A DNA stretch of 17,468 nt from Kangiella sp. (GTDB lineage: Bacteria > Pseudomonadota > Gammaproteobacteria > Enterobacterales > Kangiellaceae), in contig NVVT01000012.1 of the NCBI GenBank assembly GCA_002733465.1, forward strand, positions 92,874-110,341. The letters are read 5' to 3'. The position numbers were made by a program, and so were the translations under genes. This document shows positions 6,845-14,282 of the stretch, one piece after another; within the stretch, counting starts at the first letter, position 1, and every line of letters begins with the position of its first letter. The notes beneath the pieces are model-generated. The model saw only the letters and a list, made by a program, of their open reading frames with translations. It had not been told where the DNA came from and searched no databases.

Positions 6845-9700
6845 GTGAGTAATTTATCGATCGGTTTGGTATCTTCCGAAGACCAAGAAAGTAAAACACT
6901 GGTTGCTTTGCTTCAAGAGCAAGGGATTGACGTCACTTATCATTTAACACCCGAAGAAATCTCAGAAGAGCATACAGAATCAACAGAGATCAACGTTTGG
7001 TTGCTAAGCGTTGATGATGATCATTGGCATGATAATATTGATACGTTATTAGATGAGTCTGATGCGTCTATTTATTTTAATGAACCGGGTTCACTAAATA
7101 AAGAAGAGCATCTAGAGTATTGGTGCAGAAATTTAGTGAGTCGTTTGTACGAAGTTTCTGGTCTTGAAAATCAAACTGAAAAATTAGAACCTAAATTAAC
7201 CGAATCACAAAATCCTACATTAAATTCTCAAGAACCAGCACCAACACAAGCACTAGATCCCGTAGAAAATATTATCATTGAAACTAGCCCTATTGAATTG
7301 GAAGCTGTTGAATTCGATCCTGTGGATTTGAGATCCGTTGAACAGAATCAGATTGAAGCGAAACAGATTGAACCGAACCAGGTTAATCAAGATTCAGCAG
7401 AATCTGATGCGAGTATATCAATTTTAGACTCAGCACTGGATGAATTGCAAACAACAAGCATTGGTTTGCCCAGTGATATTGCCGCCGAACTAGTGAGTGA
7501 ACTTGAAGATATATCACCACAGTTAAAACAGCCTTTAAAAAATGAGCAATCCGTTGAGTCAAATGATATTGTTTTTGACGAAATAAATAATGACGAACCA
7601 GAATTAGACAGGGCAGAATCTAATGAGCCAGAACTTGAGGAATCAGAAGTTGATGAATCAGGTATCAATGAACTAGAGCAGGATGAAAATTCGTTTTCAA
7701 CTGAGGAAACATTTGATTTCCTAGAAGCTGCGATTATCACTCATGAGAAAACCTCGCATGAACCAATTGAATTTGTCGAAATTAAGGATGTAATAGACAA
7801 TTCTGATATCCAACATGAAGAAACGAATGTAGAAATAAACTCTCAAGAAAATAGTGACACTGATGTTTACAAAATACAAAACTCTTTGGTCAATAGAGAT
7901 AGTGTAGAAGAAATTGATTTTTCAAATTTGAGTACGCCAATTTTAGAATCTGCACGAGAGGATGATTTAGTCTCCGTTCATTCAGAATACTCGTTAGAGG
8001 AAGATGAGCAAGAATCATCAGGTGATGATATAGCGTTAGCTACTAGCAAAGAATATCAAGATGCTCATGAAATAAAACTACAAGAACATCAAGAACTAGA
8101 AGACTCTGTTGACGAATTTGATTCAGGTCTAAGTGTTGAGCATTTAGGCAGTGGTTCAAAAACAGTTAAGGAAATTTTAGATGAACAGGAAAAAGACGAT
8201 TTATTTGCAACGGAAATAGAGTTAGATGGGATAAATATAGACTTTACCCTAGAGCAGGATGAAGTAGCAAAACCTCAAGGTAAAGCCGATTTTAAAATTG
8301 CAGATGATGAACTATTAATTGATGATATTGAAGAAGATAAAATACCAATTGTTAATGAAAAAGTTGAGATGTCTGGTTTATCTTTAGAAATTGAACAAGA
8401 AGAAATTTTAGGTCGAGCTGATTTTTCAACTGATGATGATTTTGAGCAGGAATTAAAAGACCTGGAGCAGTCTCCAAATAAAGATCTAACTCAATCAAAT
8501 CTTATCGCCTCTGAGGATGAGTTAGAAGGTCTTTCTTTAGAGTCAACGGAAGAAGTTATTACGGGGCGAGCGGTCTTTATAGAAGAAGAGAAAGAAGAGT
8601 TAGACGAGAATGCGTTATTACATGAAGACCAACACAATCGTTTATTGAATGATGCTTTAGAGAGTGCAGAATTAGCATTAGAAATTGATGAGCAAACTAC
8701 TGGAAGAGCCACATTTGAAATTGATGATATGTCTGATTTAAATGCTTCTGATTCAAGTTCTGATAAATTTGATTCTGAGCTTAATCCAGAAGTTAATCTA
8801 GATGTTATGTCTGAAGCCCCAAACAATACAATAAGTGAACAAAACGATGTAATAGAAGTCTCGTCTTCGGCACAAGCAATTACTGAAGAAATGAACGCTG
8901 TAATTGATGAGTTTTCAGATAGTGAGTTATCAACTGAACTTCAAGAAAATTCATTTAGTTTAACCATCGACGACGAACCTGGTTTTTTATCAAATGAAAC
9001 ATCGATAGTAGATGACTCTATTAATGAAAATTCTAATGCAGGAGAACTGCTTTTTGAAATTCCAATGTTAGAAGATACGGCTACAAATATTGATTTTCAT
9101 TTTGATATTGAAGAATCTACGGCACCTACGTTAACTCCTTGTTGGATTATAGGTGCTTCCTTAGGTGGACCGGCCGCGGTCAAACGTTTTATGCAGAATA
9201 TTCCAGCTGACATCAATGCCAGTTTTATTATCGTTCAACATATAGATGAAAATTTTCTACCAGTGCTAGCCGACATTCTAACCAGCAATAGTCATTTTGA
9301 TGTCAAAGTGGCTAGCGGAAGTAATTCTTTAAAACCAGGAAGTGTGTTGTTAGCACCTCTTAAAGGGAAGTTGATTTTTTTAAGAGATGGTTCAGTGCTT
9401 GTGGATCACTCGCAAAGTTGGAGTGCGCCGTATTCACCCTGCATTGATGATGTGATAGAAAGTATTTCTTCGGTTTATGGGGATAAATGCGGAGCAATTA
9501 TATTTAGTGGCATGGGGCAAGATGGTTTTCAAGGGGCTAAAAAACTGGATGCACTTCAAGGAGAAGTTTGGGCGCAATCGGTGGAAACCTGTGCTAATGC
9601 ATCAATGCCTCAAGCTGTTATTAATGCAGGACTTGCACAAGTTGTAGCTACCCCAGAACTGCTCGCAGATAGTTTAGTAAAAAAACTCGGTAGCATTTAA
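6845..9700 (+). CDS. chpB: ChpB-type CheB methylesterase with very long acidic repeat-containing linker
   Basis: The C-terminal 185 residues or so are a CheB methylesterase, which removes methyl groups from chemoreceptor glutamates and opposes the upstream CheR. The triad is visible: S772 in GASLGG, H799 in VQHI and D893 in GMGQDG, with spacing close to CheB of enteric bacteria. Residues 1-105 look like a degenerate receiver domain: the acidic cluster is weak, the usual phospho-Asp position reads Ser (VWLLSVDDD, S55), and no conserved Lys follows, so phosphorylation control is doubtful. Between them, about 110-765 is a highly acidic, low-complexity, probably disordered segment with pentad repeats (150-184, about 251-281) and four diverged copies of an SLE...GRAxF module (466-624). 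Typical CheB/ChpB proteins are about 340-350 aa, so this one is nearly three times longer. There is no frameshift or stop in it. GTG start, 8 nt after chpA. Confidence is high for the methylesterase and for ChpB by position. Confidence 0.9.
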   Translation: MSNLSIGLVSSEDQESKTLVALLQEQGIDVTYHLTPEEISEEHTESTEINVWLLSVDDDHWHDNIDTLLDESDASIYFNEPGSLNKEEHLEYWCRNLVSRLYEVSGLENQTEKLEPKLTESQNPTLNSQEPAPTQALDPVENIIIETSPIELEAVEFDPVDLRSVEQNQIEAKQIEPNQVNQDSAESDASISILDSALDELQTTSIGLPSDIAAELVSELEDISPQLKQPLKNEQSVESNDIVFDEINNDEPELDRAESNEPELEESEVDESGINELEQDENSFSTEETFDFLEAAIITHEKTSHEPIEFVEIKDVIDNSDIQHEETNVEINSQENSDTDVYKIQNSLVNRDSVEEIDFSNLSTPILESAREDDLVSVHSEYSLEEDEQESSGDDIALATSKEYQDAHEIKLQEHQELEDSVDEFDSGLSVEHLGSGSKTVKEILDEQEKDDLFATEIELDGINIDFTLEQDEVAKPQGKADFKIADDELLIDDIEEDKIPIVNEKVEMSGLSLEIEQEEILGRADFSTDDDFEQELKDLEQSPNKDLTQSNLIASEDELEGLSLESTEEVITGRAVFIEEEKEELDENALLHEDQHNRLLNDALESAELALEIDEQTTGRATFEIDDMSDLNASDSSSDKFDSELNPEVNLDVMSEAPNNTISEQNDVIEVSSSAQAITEEMNAVIDEFSDSELSTELQENSFSLTIDDEPGFLSNETSIVDDSINENSNAGELLFEIPMLEDTATNIDFHFDIEESTAPTLTPCWIIGASLGGPAAVKRFMQNIPADINASFIIVQHIDENFLPVLADILTSNSHFDVKVASGSNSLKPGSVLLAPLKGKLIFLRDGSVLVDHSQSWSAPYSPCIDDVIESISSVYGDKCGAIIFSGMGQDGFQGAKKLDALQGEVWAQSVETCANASMPQAVINAGLAQVVATPELLADSLVKKLGSI
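7292..7396 (+). repeat. Seven tandem pentapeptide units in the ChpB linker
   Basis: Residues 150-184 of the ChpB protein read as seven consecutive five-residue units beginning with Ile/Val, mostly followed by Glu or Asp, for example IELEA, VEFDP, VDLRS, then VEQNQ, IEAKQ and IEPNQ. The DNA copies are diverged, so this is an old or selected protein-level repeat rather than a recent slippage product. Confidence 0.65.
8240..8716 (+). repeat. Four diverged repeats of an SLE...GRAxF module in the ChpB linker
   Basis: The ChpB protein carries four related segments: 466-483 (ends GKADF), 511-527 (GLSLE...GRADF), 562-578 (GLSLE...GRAVF) and 608-624 (ELALE...GRATF). Their ends are spaced 44, 51 and 46 residues apart, separated by acidic stretches. 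The shared pattern is a short hydrophobic-x-Leu-Glu strand, about seven variable residues, then G-(K/R)-A-x-F. I know no named domain with this pattern. Confidence 0.65.
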
Positions 9701-9771
9701 TCGCTTATTAATAGAATGTGAGTTTATTTAGTTATACAAAGTAAAATGAAAAGATTATAGGATCGAATTCA

Positions 9772-9777
9772 AGAGGA
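9772..9777 (+). promoter_or_regulatory. Ribosome binding site of chpC
   Basis: AGAGGA lies six bases before the ATG at 9784 and is the clearest Shine-Dalgarno in the 83-nt gap after chpB. The gap holds no convincing terminator. Confidence 0.6.
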
Positions 9778-9783
9778 ATAAAA

Positions 9784-10320
9784 ATGGCTGATTCAAAACA
9801 AACAAGCTCCGGTTCGAACGATTCAAGTTCGGGTGATTCAGGCGCAAACGATTTGAAGACGGAAGTCTATAGTTTAATGATCCCGACAATCAATAGCCAT
9901 ATTCTTTTGCCTAATTTGAGTGTTGCGGAAATCGTTCCTTATAGTAACGTAGAATTATTCGATGAGAGTGAAAACAAAGCTCATTGGTTTTTAGGACATT
10001 TGTTATGGCGCGGAATGCATATCCCTTTGATCTCTGTTGATATTATTGGCGGTGCTAAAGATCCAAAAGCTAATAAACGATCTCGGATTGCGATTGTTCA
10101 CACGCTTAATGGTAACCCTGATACACCTTATTTATCAATTGTGGTGCAAGGTATCCCTAGGCTCTCCCATGTAACTGGAATCAATATGCGATTTGTTCCG
10201 TCAGACGACCTAGCGGAATCAGAAAAAATGCAAGTTGAAGTGGATTCAGTTTTAGCATCAATACCGGATCTAGATAGGCTAGAAGAAATGGTTATCGACG
10301 AGCTAGCCACGCAAGAATAA
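9784..10320 (+). CDS. chpC: ChpC-like CheW-domain adaptor
   Basis: CheW-type scaffold protein (178 aa) that would link chemoreceptors to the ChpA kinase; ChpC is the second CheW homologue of Chp systems, the first being PilI. After a Ser/Gly/Asp-rich tail (1-27), residues about 30-165 follow the CheW beta-barrel pattern: a strand containing LLPNLSVAEIV, then GHLLWRGMHIPLISVD (the conserved turn where CheW proteins have W-R-G...P-x-x-x-L), then RIAIVHTL and a strand containing IVVQGIP. It has no catalytic residues, as expected for an adaptor. The order chpA-chpB-chpC supports the name. The next gene starts six bases downstream, so they are probably co-transcribed. The paralogue PilI is less likely, given the position after chpB. 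Confidence 0.82.
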   Translation: MADSKQTSSGSNDSSSGDSGANDLKTEVYSLMIPTINSHILLPNLSVAEIVPYSNVELFDESENKAHWFLGHLLWRGMHIPLISVDIIGGAKDPKANKRSRIAIVHTLNGNPDTPYLSIVVQGIPRLSHVTGINMRFVPSDDLAESEKMQVEVDSVLASIPDLDRLEEMVIDELATQE

Positions 10321-10326
10321 TAGACA

Positions 10327-11550
10327 ATGCTTTTAAAAAAAACGATGGTTTTTGATGGGGTAACTAGAATTTCAAAACCTATCGTTTGGATTAGCTTTAT
10401 TTTAGGGTTAGTCATTAGCTGGTCAGTGTTATCTGGAGATAGTCTGGGTCGAGTCAATTTACTTTATTTGATAATCTTGTATGTTATTTTCCCTTGTGTA
10501 AGCTTAATTTATTCTTTGCTATCCTATTTTTATTCTCCGCTTCAGTTAGGTTCATTATCAACCATCATTATTTCGTTTGTTCGGAATAATAGTTTTGTAT
10601 TTAAGAAATATAAGAATCAATATTTAAAATTGCCACAAAGTAATTCACCTAAGCTAGTTTTACTCTATTTCAGTCAATTATCTGCAATGAGTTTTAGTGT
10701 AGCAAGTTTACTCGTTCTATTTGTTCTGTTAATTGCAAGCGATGTCCATTTTATTTGGAGAAGTACGCTTTTAGACTCGGAGCATATATTATATGGTTTA
10801 CAAATAATCGCGTTACCTTGGCAATTTTGGCAGGATGCTCAACCAACTTTAGAAATGATTTCCAACTCTCAAGATAACCGATTGTTTACTGAAGTTGTTA
10901 GTCAATTATCTTCCTCAGGAACAGCCGTTTCAACTAATTGGTGGCAGTTTGTTTTAGCAACTCAGATATTTTATGCATTCCTAATGCGTTTTGTTGTAGT
11001 ACTACTTTTGCAACTTAGTTTTAAATTTCAGACAAAAAGTAATTCGAAGTATGCGAAGAACGTACAAAACTCTAACAGTACATATTTAAAAGAAAGAGAT
11101 AACAGTGTATCCAAGAATCAATTATTTGAAACGAGCATGAAAGATATTACGCTTGATTATGCACTTAATAATTGGGCAAATATTCCAAGTATTTTACTTG
11201 ATAGAATCGAAGAGAAACTATCAGGAATAAAAGTCAATACGATTAACGCCGGCCCTAGTGCCACAGATAGCGAGCGTCTGATTGCAGACCGTTGGCGAGA
11301 GACCCAGTTAATTATTGTAAAAAGTTGGGAGCCACCATTGGCAGAACTATCTGACTTTATGCAAAATTCAATGGGTTATCTATTACCTTTAGATCTCAAG
11401 AATGAAAAAATTGTTGAATGCAAAGACTTTCACCTTCAAGAATGGTTTCGTTTTGTTGAAAAACAACCACAGTGGAAACTTCTTTTAATACCAGACTTAT
11501 TTGACTCTAGTAATGAACCGCTGAATAATAACCCGAATGATAAATCATGA
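10327..11550 (+). CDS. DUF2868-type integral membrane protein
   Basis: I recognise this as a DUF2868-like protein (407 aa) of unknown function. Hydrophobic segments at about 17-35, 43-67, 118-138 and 206-230 suggest four membrane helices. Family-like features are SDVHFIWRSTLL (138-149) and the following ALPWQFWQDAQPTLE (162-176), and a soluble C-terminal half (about 240-407) ending in a WKLLLIPDL strand. In other Gammaproteobacteria DUF2868 genes commonly sit directly before a DUF3482 GTPase, and that arrangement is present here: the stop overlaps the next start by 4 nt. It begins six bases after chpC with only a weak Shine-Dalgarno, so it probably depends on upstream translation. An internal ATG at 10345 is an alternative start. 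A partner or membrane anchor for the GTPase is a reasonable inference, not shown. Confidence 0.75.
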   Translation: MLLKKTMVFDGVTRISKPIVWISFILGLVISWSVLSGDSLGRVNLLYLIILYVIFPCVSLIYSLLSYFYSPLQLGSLSTIIISFVRNNSFVFKKYKNQYLKLPQSNSPKLVLLYFSQLSAMSFSVASLLVLFVLLIASDVHFIWRSTLLDSEHILYGLQIIALPWQFWQDAQPTLEMISNSQDNRLFTEVVSQLSSSGTAVSTNWWQFVLATQIFYAFLMRFVVVLLLQLSFKFQTKSNSKYAKNVQNSNSTYLKERDNSVSKNQLFETSMKDITLDYALNNWANIPSILLDRIEEKLSGIKVNTINAGPSATDSERLIADRWRETQLIIVKSWEPPLAELSDFMQNSMGYLLPLDLKNEKIVECKDFHLQEWFRFVEKQPQWKLLLIPDLFDSSNEPLNNNPNDKS

Positions 11551-12938
11551 ATGAATCTGAAATGTTCGGCTCAAAACTTCGTTCATCTTTCGCTGTGGTT
11601 GGGCACCCTAACAAAGGTAAATCTTCAATTGTATCTACGCTCGCTAGAAACGATTCAATAGACATATCTCGTCAAAGTGGCACAACAAAAACATCGAACC
11701 GGTATCGAATAGATACCGGTAATGGCGGTTTTGAGTTAATCGATACGCCAGGGTTTCAAAGACCTCGCCAAGTTCTAAAATGGTTAAAAGCTAAAGCAAA
11801 CAGCGCGGATCAATATACAGATGCGATCAAAGCATTTGTTATGGACGAATCATGTCAACAAAACTTTCCCGATGAAGTTGAATTACTTTCGCCCTTAGTC
11901 AAAGGCGCAGCCATTCTTTATGTGGTAGATGGTTCTCGTCCTTACGGCGCAGAATATGAAGCGGAAATGGAAATATTAAGATGGACAGGTCGTCCTAGTA
12001 TGGCTCTGATCAATCCAATAGAAAGTGATGAATATGTTGTTCCTTGGCAGAACGCGTTAAACCAATTTTTTAAAATGGTTCGGGTTTTCAATCCTATGAA
12101 TGCTGATTTACAGGAGCAAGTATCACTCCTAAACACTTTTGCGCTTTTAGAGCCTAAATGGAAAAACAATTTAGAACTAGTCATTTCGGATCTTATTGAG
12201 CAAGAGAATAACCTTATGCTACAAAGTGTAAGGATCCTGGCTGATTTGTTGGTTGAATGTTGTAGCTATCAATTTCAGCAAAAAGTATTGACCAAAGGAC
12301 AAGCGGAATCAACTCAAGGGTTTTTAAAGATCCAATTTAACAACCATCTTATTAATGAAGAAAAGAACGCCCACCAAGCTCTACTTGAGTTATTCGCTTA
12401 CCATAAAATATTGATTGATAAAGAAGACTTAAAAGTTGGGCCGGATTTATTTGATACAGAACAGTGGTATTTATGGGGGTTAAGTAAAAAGCAATTAGCG
12501 ATTACTGGCACAATAACGGGAGTAGCGACAGGTGCCGTAGCCGACATGGCACTTGCTGGTAGCAGTTTTTTATTAGGTGCAGTAGGAGGCGGAATATTAG
12601 GATTTACTAGCGCATTTTTTGGTTCCGATTATATTGGAAAGATGAAATTAAAAGGATTACCATTAGGAGGTTATCTTGCTCAACAAGGCCCAATTACCGA
12701 TTTGAATTTTCCGTATGTTATTATTGGACGTTTTTCATATTTGTACGAGCAGTTAAAAAATAAAAATCACGCTGATAGAAGAGATGTTGATTTAAATACC
12801 GTCGAGTTATCAGCAAAAATTAAAATGCTTAAAAAGGAAGAGGCAAAACAACTGCACAAAGCTTGTTCCTTGTTAGTCAAACAAAAAGTGGCAAGTGATT
12901 TGAAAGGTGCATTAGAGATATTATTTAGCAGTATATGA
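11547..12938 (+). CDS. DUF3482-type GTPase
   Basis: Era/TrmE-like GTPase domain in the N-terminal 220 residues or so: P-loop GHPNKGKS (G19-S26), a Thr-rich switch near SGTTKTSN (44-51), and IDTPGF (D66-P68-G69) as the Walker B/G3 motif. The usual NKxD base-recognition motif is not intact; the segment at its place reads ALINPIESDEY, as I expect for DUF3482 proteins. Residues about 315-360 are Gly/Ala-rich and hydrophobic (ITGVATGAVADM, then GAVGGGILGF), a likely membrane-associating hairpin. The N-terminus overlaps the DUF2868 stop (ATGA), so expression is coupled. Function is unknown; a membrane-linked GTPase working with the upstream protein is the simplest reading. No clear terminator follows. 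Confidence 0.8.
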   Translation: MNESEMFGSKLRSSFAVVGHPNKGKSSIVSTLARNDSIDISRQSGTTKTSNRYRIDTGNGGFELIDTPGFQRPRQVLKWLKAKANSADQYTDAIKAFVMDESCQQNFPDEVELLSPLVKGAAILYVVDGSRPYGAEYEAEMEILRWTGRPSMALINPIESDEYVVPWQNALNQFFKMVRVFNPMNADLQEQVSLLNTFALLEPKWKNNLELVISDLIEQENNLMLQSVRILADLLVECCSYQFQQKVLTKGQAESTQGFLKIQFNNHLINEEKNAHQALLELFAYHKILIDKEDLKVGPDLFDTEQWYLWGLSKKQLAITGTITGVATGAVADMALAGSSFLLGAVGGGILGFTSAFFGSDYIGKMKLKGLPLGGYLAQQGPITDLNFPYVIIGRFSYLYEQLKNKNHADRRDVDLNTVELSAKIKMLKKEEAKQLHKACSLLVKQKVASDLKGALEILFSSI

Positions 12939-12985
12939 ATGCTTATGAATAATTGCGAATGCAAGACCTAAAGAAGTATTAAAAT

Positions 12986-12996
12986 GGGGAAGAGAG
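12986..12996 (+). promoter_or_regulatory. Ribosome binding site supporting the GTG start at 12998
   Basis: A purine-rich GGGGAAGAGAG precedes the GTG at 12998. With this start the protein begins (M)KKIKNEAQL, which matches what I recall as the usual N-terminus of DUF5062 proteins. A GTG at 12996 is in another frame. Confidence 0.5.
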
Positions 12997-12997
12997 T

Positions 12998-13258
12998 GTG
13001 AAAAAGATAAAAAATGAAGCACAACTAAGTAAAATAGCTGTTGTACTTGGTGAAAAATATGCCATGAATAGAGGCTTTAAGAATTTTGGTGCGACTGACT
13101 CCGCCAATCAAAAAATTGAAAGCCTTTATCGTCTTCTAGTTTCAGATAAATTGATTCAGCCTCTGGCGAAAGACCAAGAGTCTTTGATTAACATGAAACA
13201 CAAACTCGCGATTTGGGTATCCAAACAATTACCAGAAAGTCATCCATTATTGAAATAG
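12998..13258 (+). CDS. DUF5062-like small protein of unknown function
   Basis: Small soluble protein (86 aa), basic and helical in appearance, without a signal peptide or membrane segment. It resembles the DUF5062 family known from Vibrio and other marine Gammaproteobacteria: the KKIKNEAQL start, a YAMNRGF segment, an IESLYRLLVSDKLIQPLAKD core and a KHKLAIWVSKQL end. The assignment is from recall of the family, not from a search. Family function is unknown. The gene uses a GTG start and follows the GTPase gene by 59 nt, which could be the same transcript or a new one; the following hydrolase is 48 nt away. Confidence 0.7.
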   Translation: MKKIKNEAQLSKIAVVLGEKYAMNRGFKNFGATDSANQKIESLYRLLVSDKLIQPLAKDQESLINMKHKLAIWVSKQLPESHPLLK

Positions 13259-13306
13259 GATTGATATGACCGTTCAAAAATAACAAACAAATAACGAGAA
13301 AATACT

Positions 13307-14119
13307 ATGCCAATAATAAAAATAAACGATGCGGATATTTACTATCAAGACTTCAATGAAAACAGTTCTGATGAGACTTCTAAAGAAACCATTGTATTTG
13401 CACATGGTTTATTATGGGACAACGAAATGTTTGCTCCTCAAATTGAGCAGTTAAAATCAAAGTACCGCTGTATAGCATTTGATTTTCGAGGTCAGGGGAA
13501 AAGTGAGTCAACTGATTCTGGCTACGATATGGGGAGCTTAGCACTTGATACTAAATCCCTAATTGAGCAATTAGTCGATGGTCCCGTGCATTTTTTAGGT
13601 TTATCAATGGGTGGCTTTATCGGAATGCGTTTAGCTATTCATCACCCAGAATTACTCAAATCCCTTATGTTATTAGAAACAACCGCAGATCCAGAGCCTG
13701 AGGCAAATAAACCTAAATATCGTAAATTAGCATTTATTGCTAAATGGCTAGGTGTGAGTTTAATTGCCAATAAAACAATGGCAATTATGTTCAGTCAAAG
13801 CTTTTTAAACGATCCCAATAAAAAAGCACTTAAAAATGAGTGGAAAGCAAAGTTAGGAACACTCAATCGGTGGACCTTTGGTAAAGCGGTTAATGGCGTT
13901 GTTGATCGTAATGGCATTTATGGAATGCTCAATAAGATTGAACTGCCCACACTAATTGTCGTTGGTGATGAGGATGTTGCGACCACACCAGCGAAAGCAC
14001 AAAGAATGCATGAAGCTATCAAAGGCTCCCATTTAGTGACTATTGAAAAGGCAGGGCATACTTCTAGTATTGAACAACCAGAAGCTGTGCTAAAAGCCAT
14101 TCAAGACTTTCTGGATTAA
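13307..14119 (+). CDS. Alpha/beta hydrolase fold protein
   Basis: Complete single-domain alpha/beta hydrolase (270 aa) with no signal peptide, so presumably cytoplasmic. Visible elements are the oxyanion strand-turn FAHGLLWD (31-38), the FDFRGQGKS turn (58-66), the nucleophile elbow GLSMGG with S100, the acid in VGDEDVATTP (D223 most likely) and the base H251 in KAGHTSSIEQPE. The segment 125-200 forms the variable cap. The layout is that of the broad esterase / haloperoxidase-like / 3-oxoadipate enol-lactonase (PcaD-like) group, and the substrate cannot be read from sequence. The start ATG has only a modest purine stretch (CGAGAAAA) before it. Position next to fadIJ could hint at ester or acyl metabolism, but the 256-nt gap with its own regulatory signals suggests the fad genes are a separate unit. 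Confidence 0.88.
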   Translation: MPIIKINDADIYYQDFNENSSDETSKETIVFAHGLLWDNEMFAPQIEQLKSKYRCIAFDFRGQGKSESTDSGYDMGSLALDTKSLIEQLVDGPVHFLGLSMGGFIGMRLAIHHPELLKSLMLLETTADPEPEANKPKYRKLAFIAKWLGVSLIANKTMAIMFSQSFLNDPNKKALKNEWKAKLGTLNRWTFGKAVNGVVDRNGIYGMLNKIELPTLIVVGDEDVATTPAKAQRMHEAIKGSHLVTIEKAGHTSSIEQPEAVLKAIQDFLD

Positions 14120-14157
14120 TTGATATTTTGCCGATTTAACTAAAGAGCAACGTTTTT

Positions 14158-14219
14158 ACTCCCTCTCTCTCCGGGAGTACCCAAAAAGAGGGGCATAGCA
14201 AAGGGCTGGGGAGAGGGGT
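14158..14219. repeat. G+C-rich imperfect inverted repeat, REP-like intergenic element
   Basis: This stretch is about 62% G+C over 14161-14220 inside strongly AT-rich DNA. It has 7-bp arms CCCTCTC (14161-14167) and GAGAGGG (14211-14217), with wobble-pair extension inward and a smaller near-palindrome CTCCGGGAG (14169-14177). Pyrimidine-rich CCTCTCCC-type palindromes of this kind are common dispersed intergenic repeats in many Gammaproteobacteria. A terminator for the hydrolase is less likely because no T-run follows the stem on either strand. Confidence 0.55.
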
Positions 14220-14266
14220 CTTTTGATTATGCTGAATAATTACAATCGTTTTGAACAACTATAAAT

Positions 14267-14282
14267 TCAAACAAACGTTTGA
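14267..14282. promoter_or_regulatory. Candidate PsrA operator upstream of fadI-fadJ
   Basis: TCAAAC-N4-GTTTGA is a perfect 6+6 dyad with a 4-nt spacer. It fits the PsrA consensus (C/G)AAAC-N2-4-GTTT(G/C). PsrA is a TetR-family repressor that responds to long-chain fatty acids or acyl-CoA and controls beta-oxidation genes in Pseudomonas and Shewanella. The site lies 94-109 bases before the fadI start and touches the -35 of a possible promoter. No psrA gene is present in the window. Confidence 0.6.

Noticed and set aside
9719..9747. Promoter in the chpB-chpC gap with -10 TAAAAT (9742-9747)
   Set aside because: The -10 is good, but no -35 better than a chance match lies 16-18 nt upstream; operon read-through is simpler.
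12953..12982. Promoter TTGCGA / TATTAA before the DUF5062-like gene
   Set aside because: Spacing is 18 nt with mediocre hexamers, and the predicted start would leave almost no leader for the ribosome binding site.
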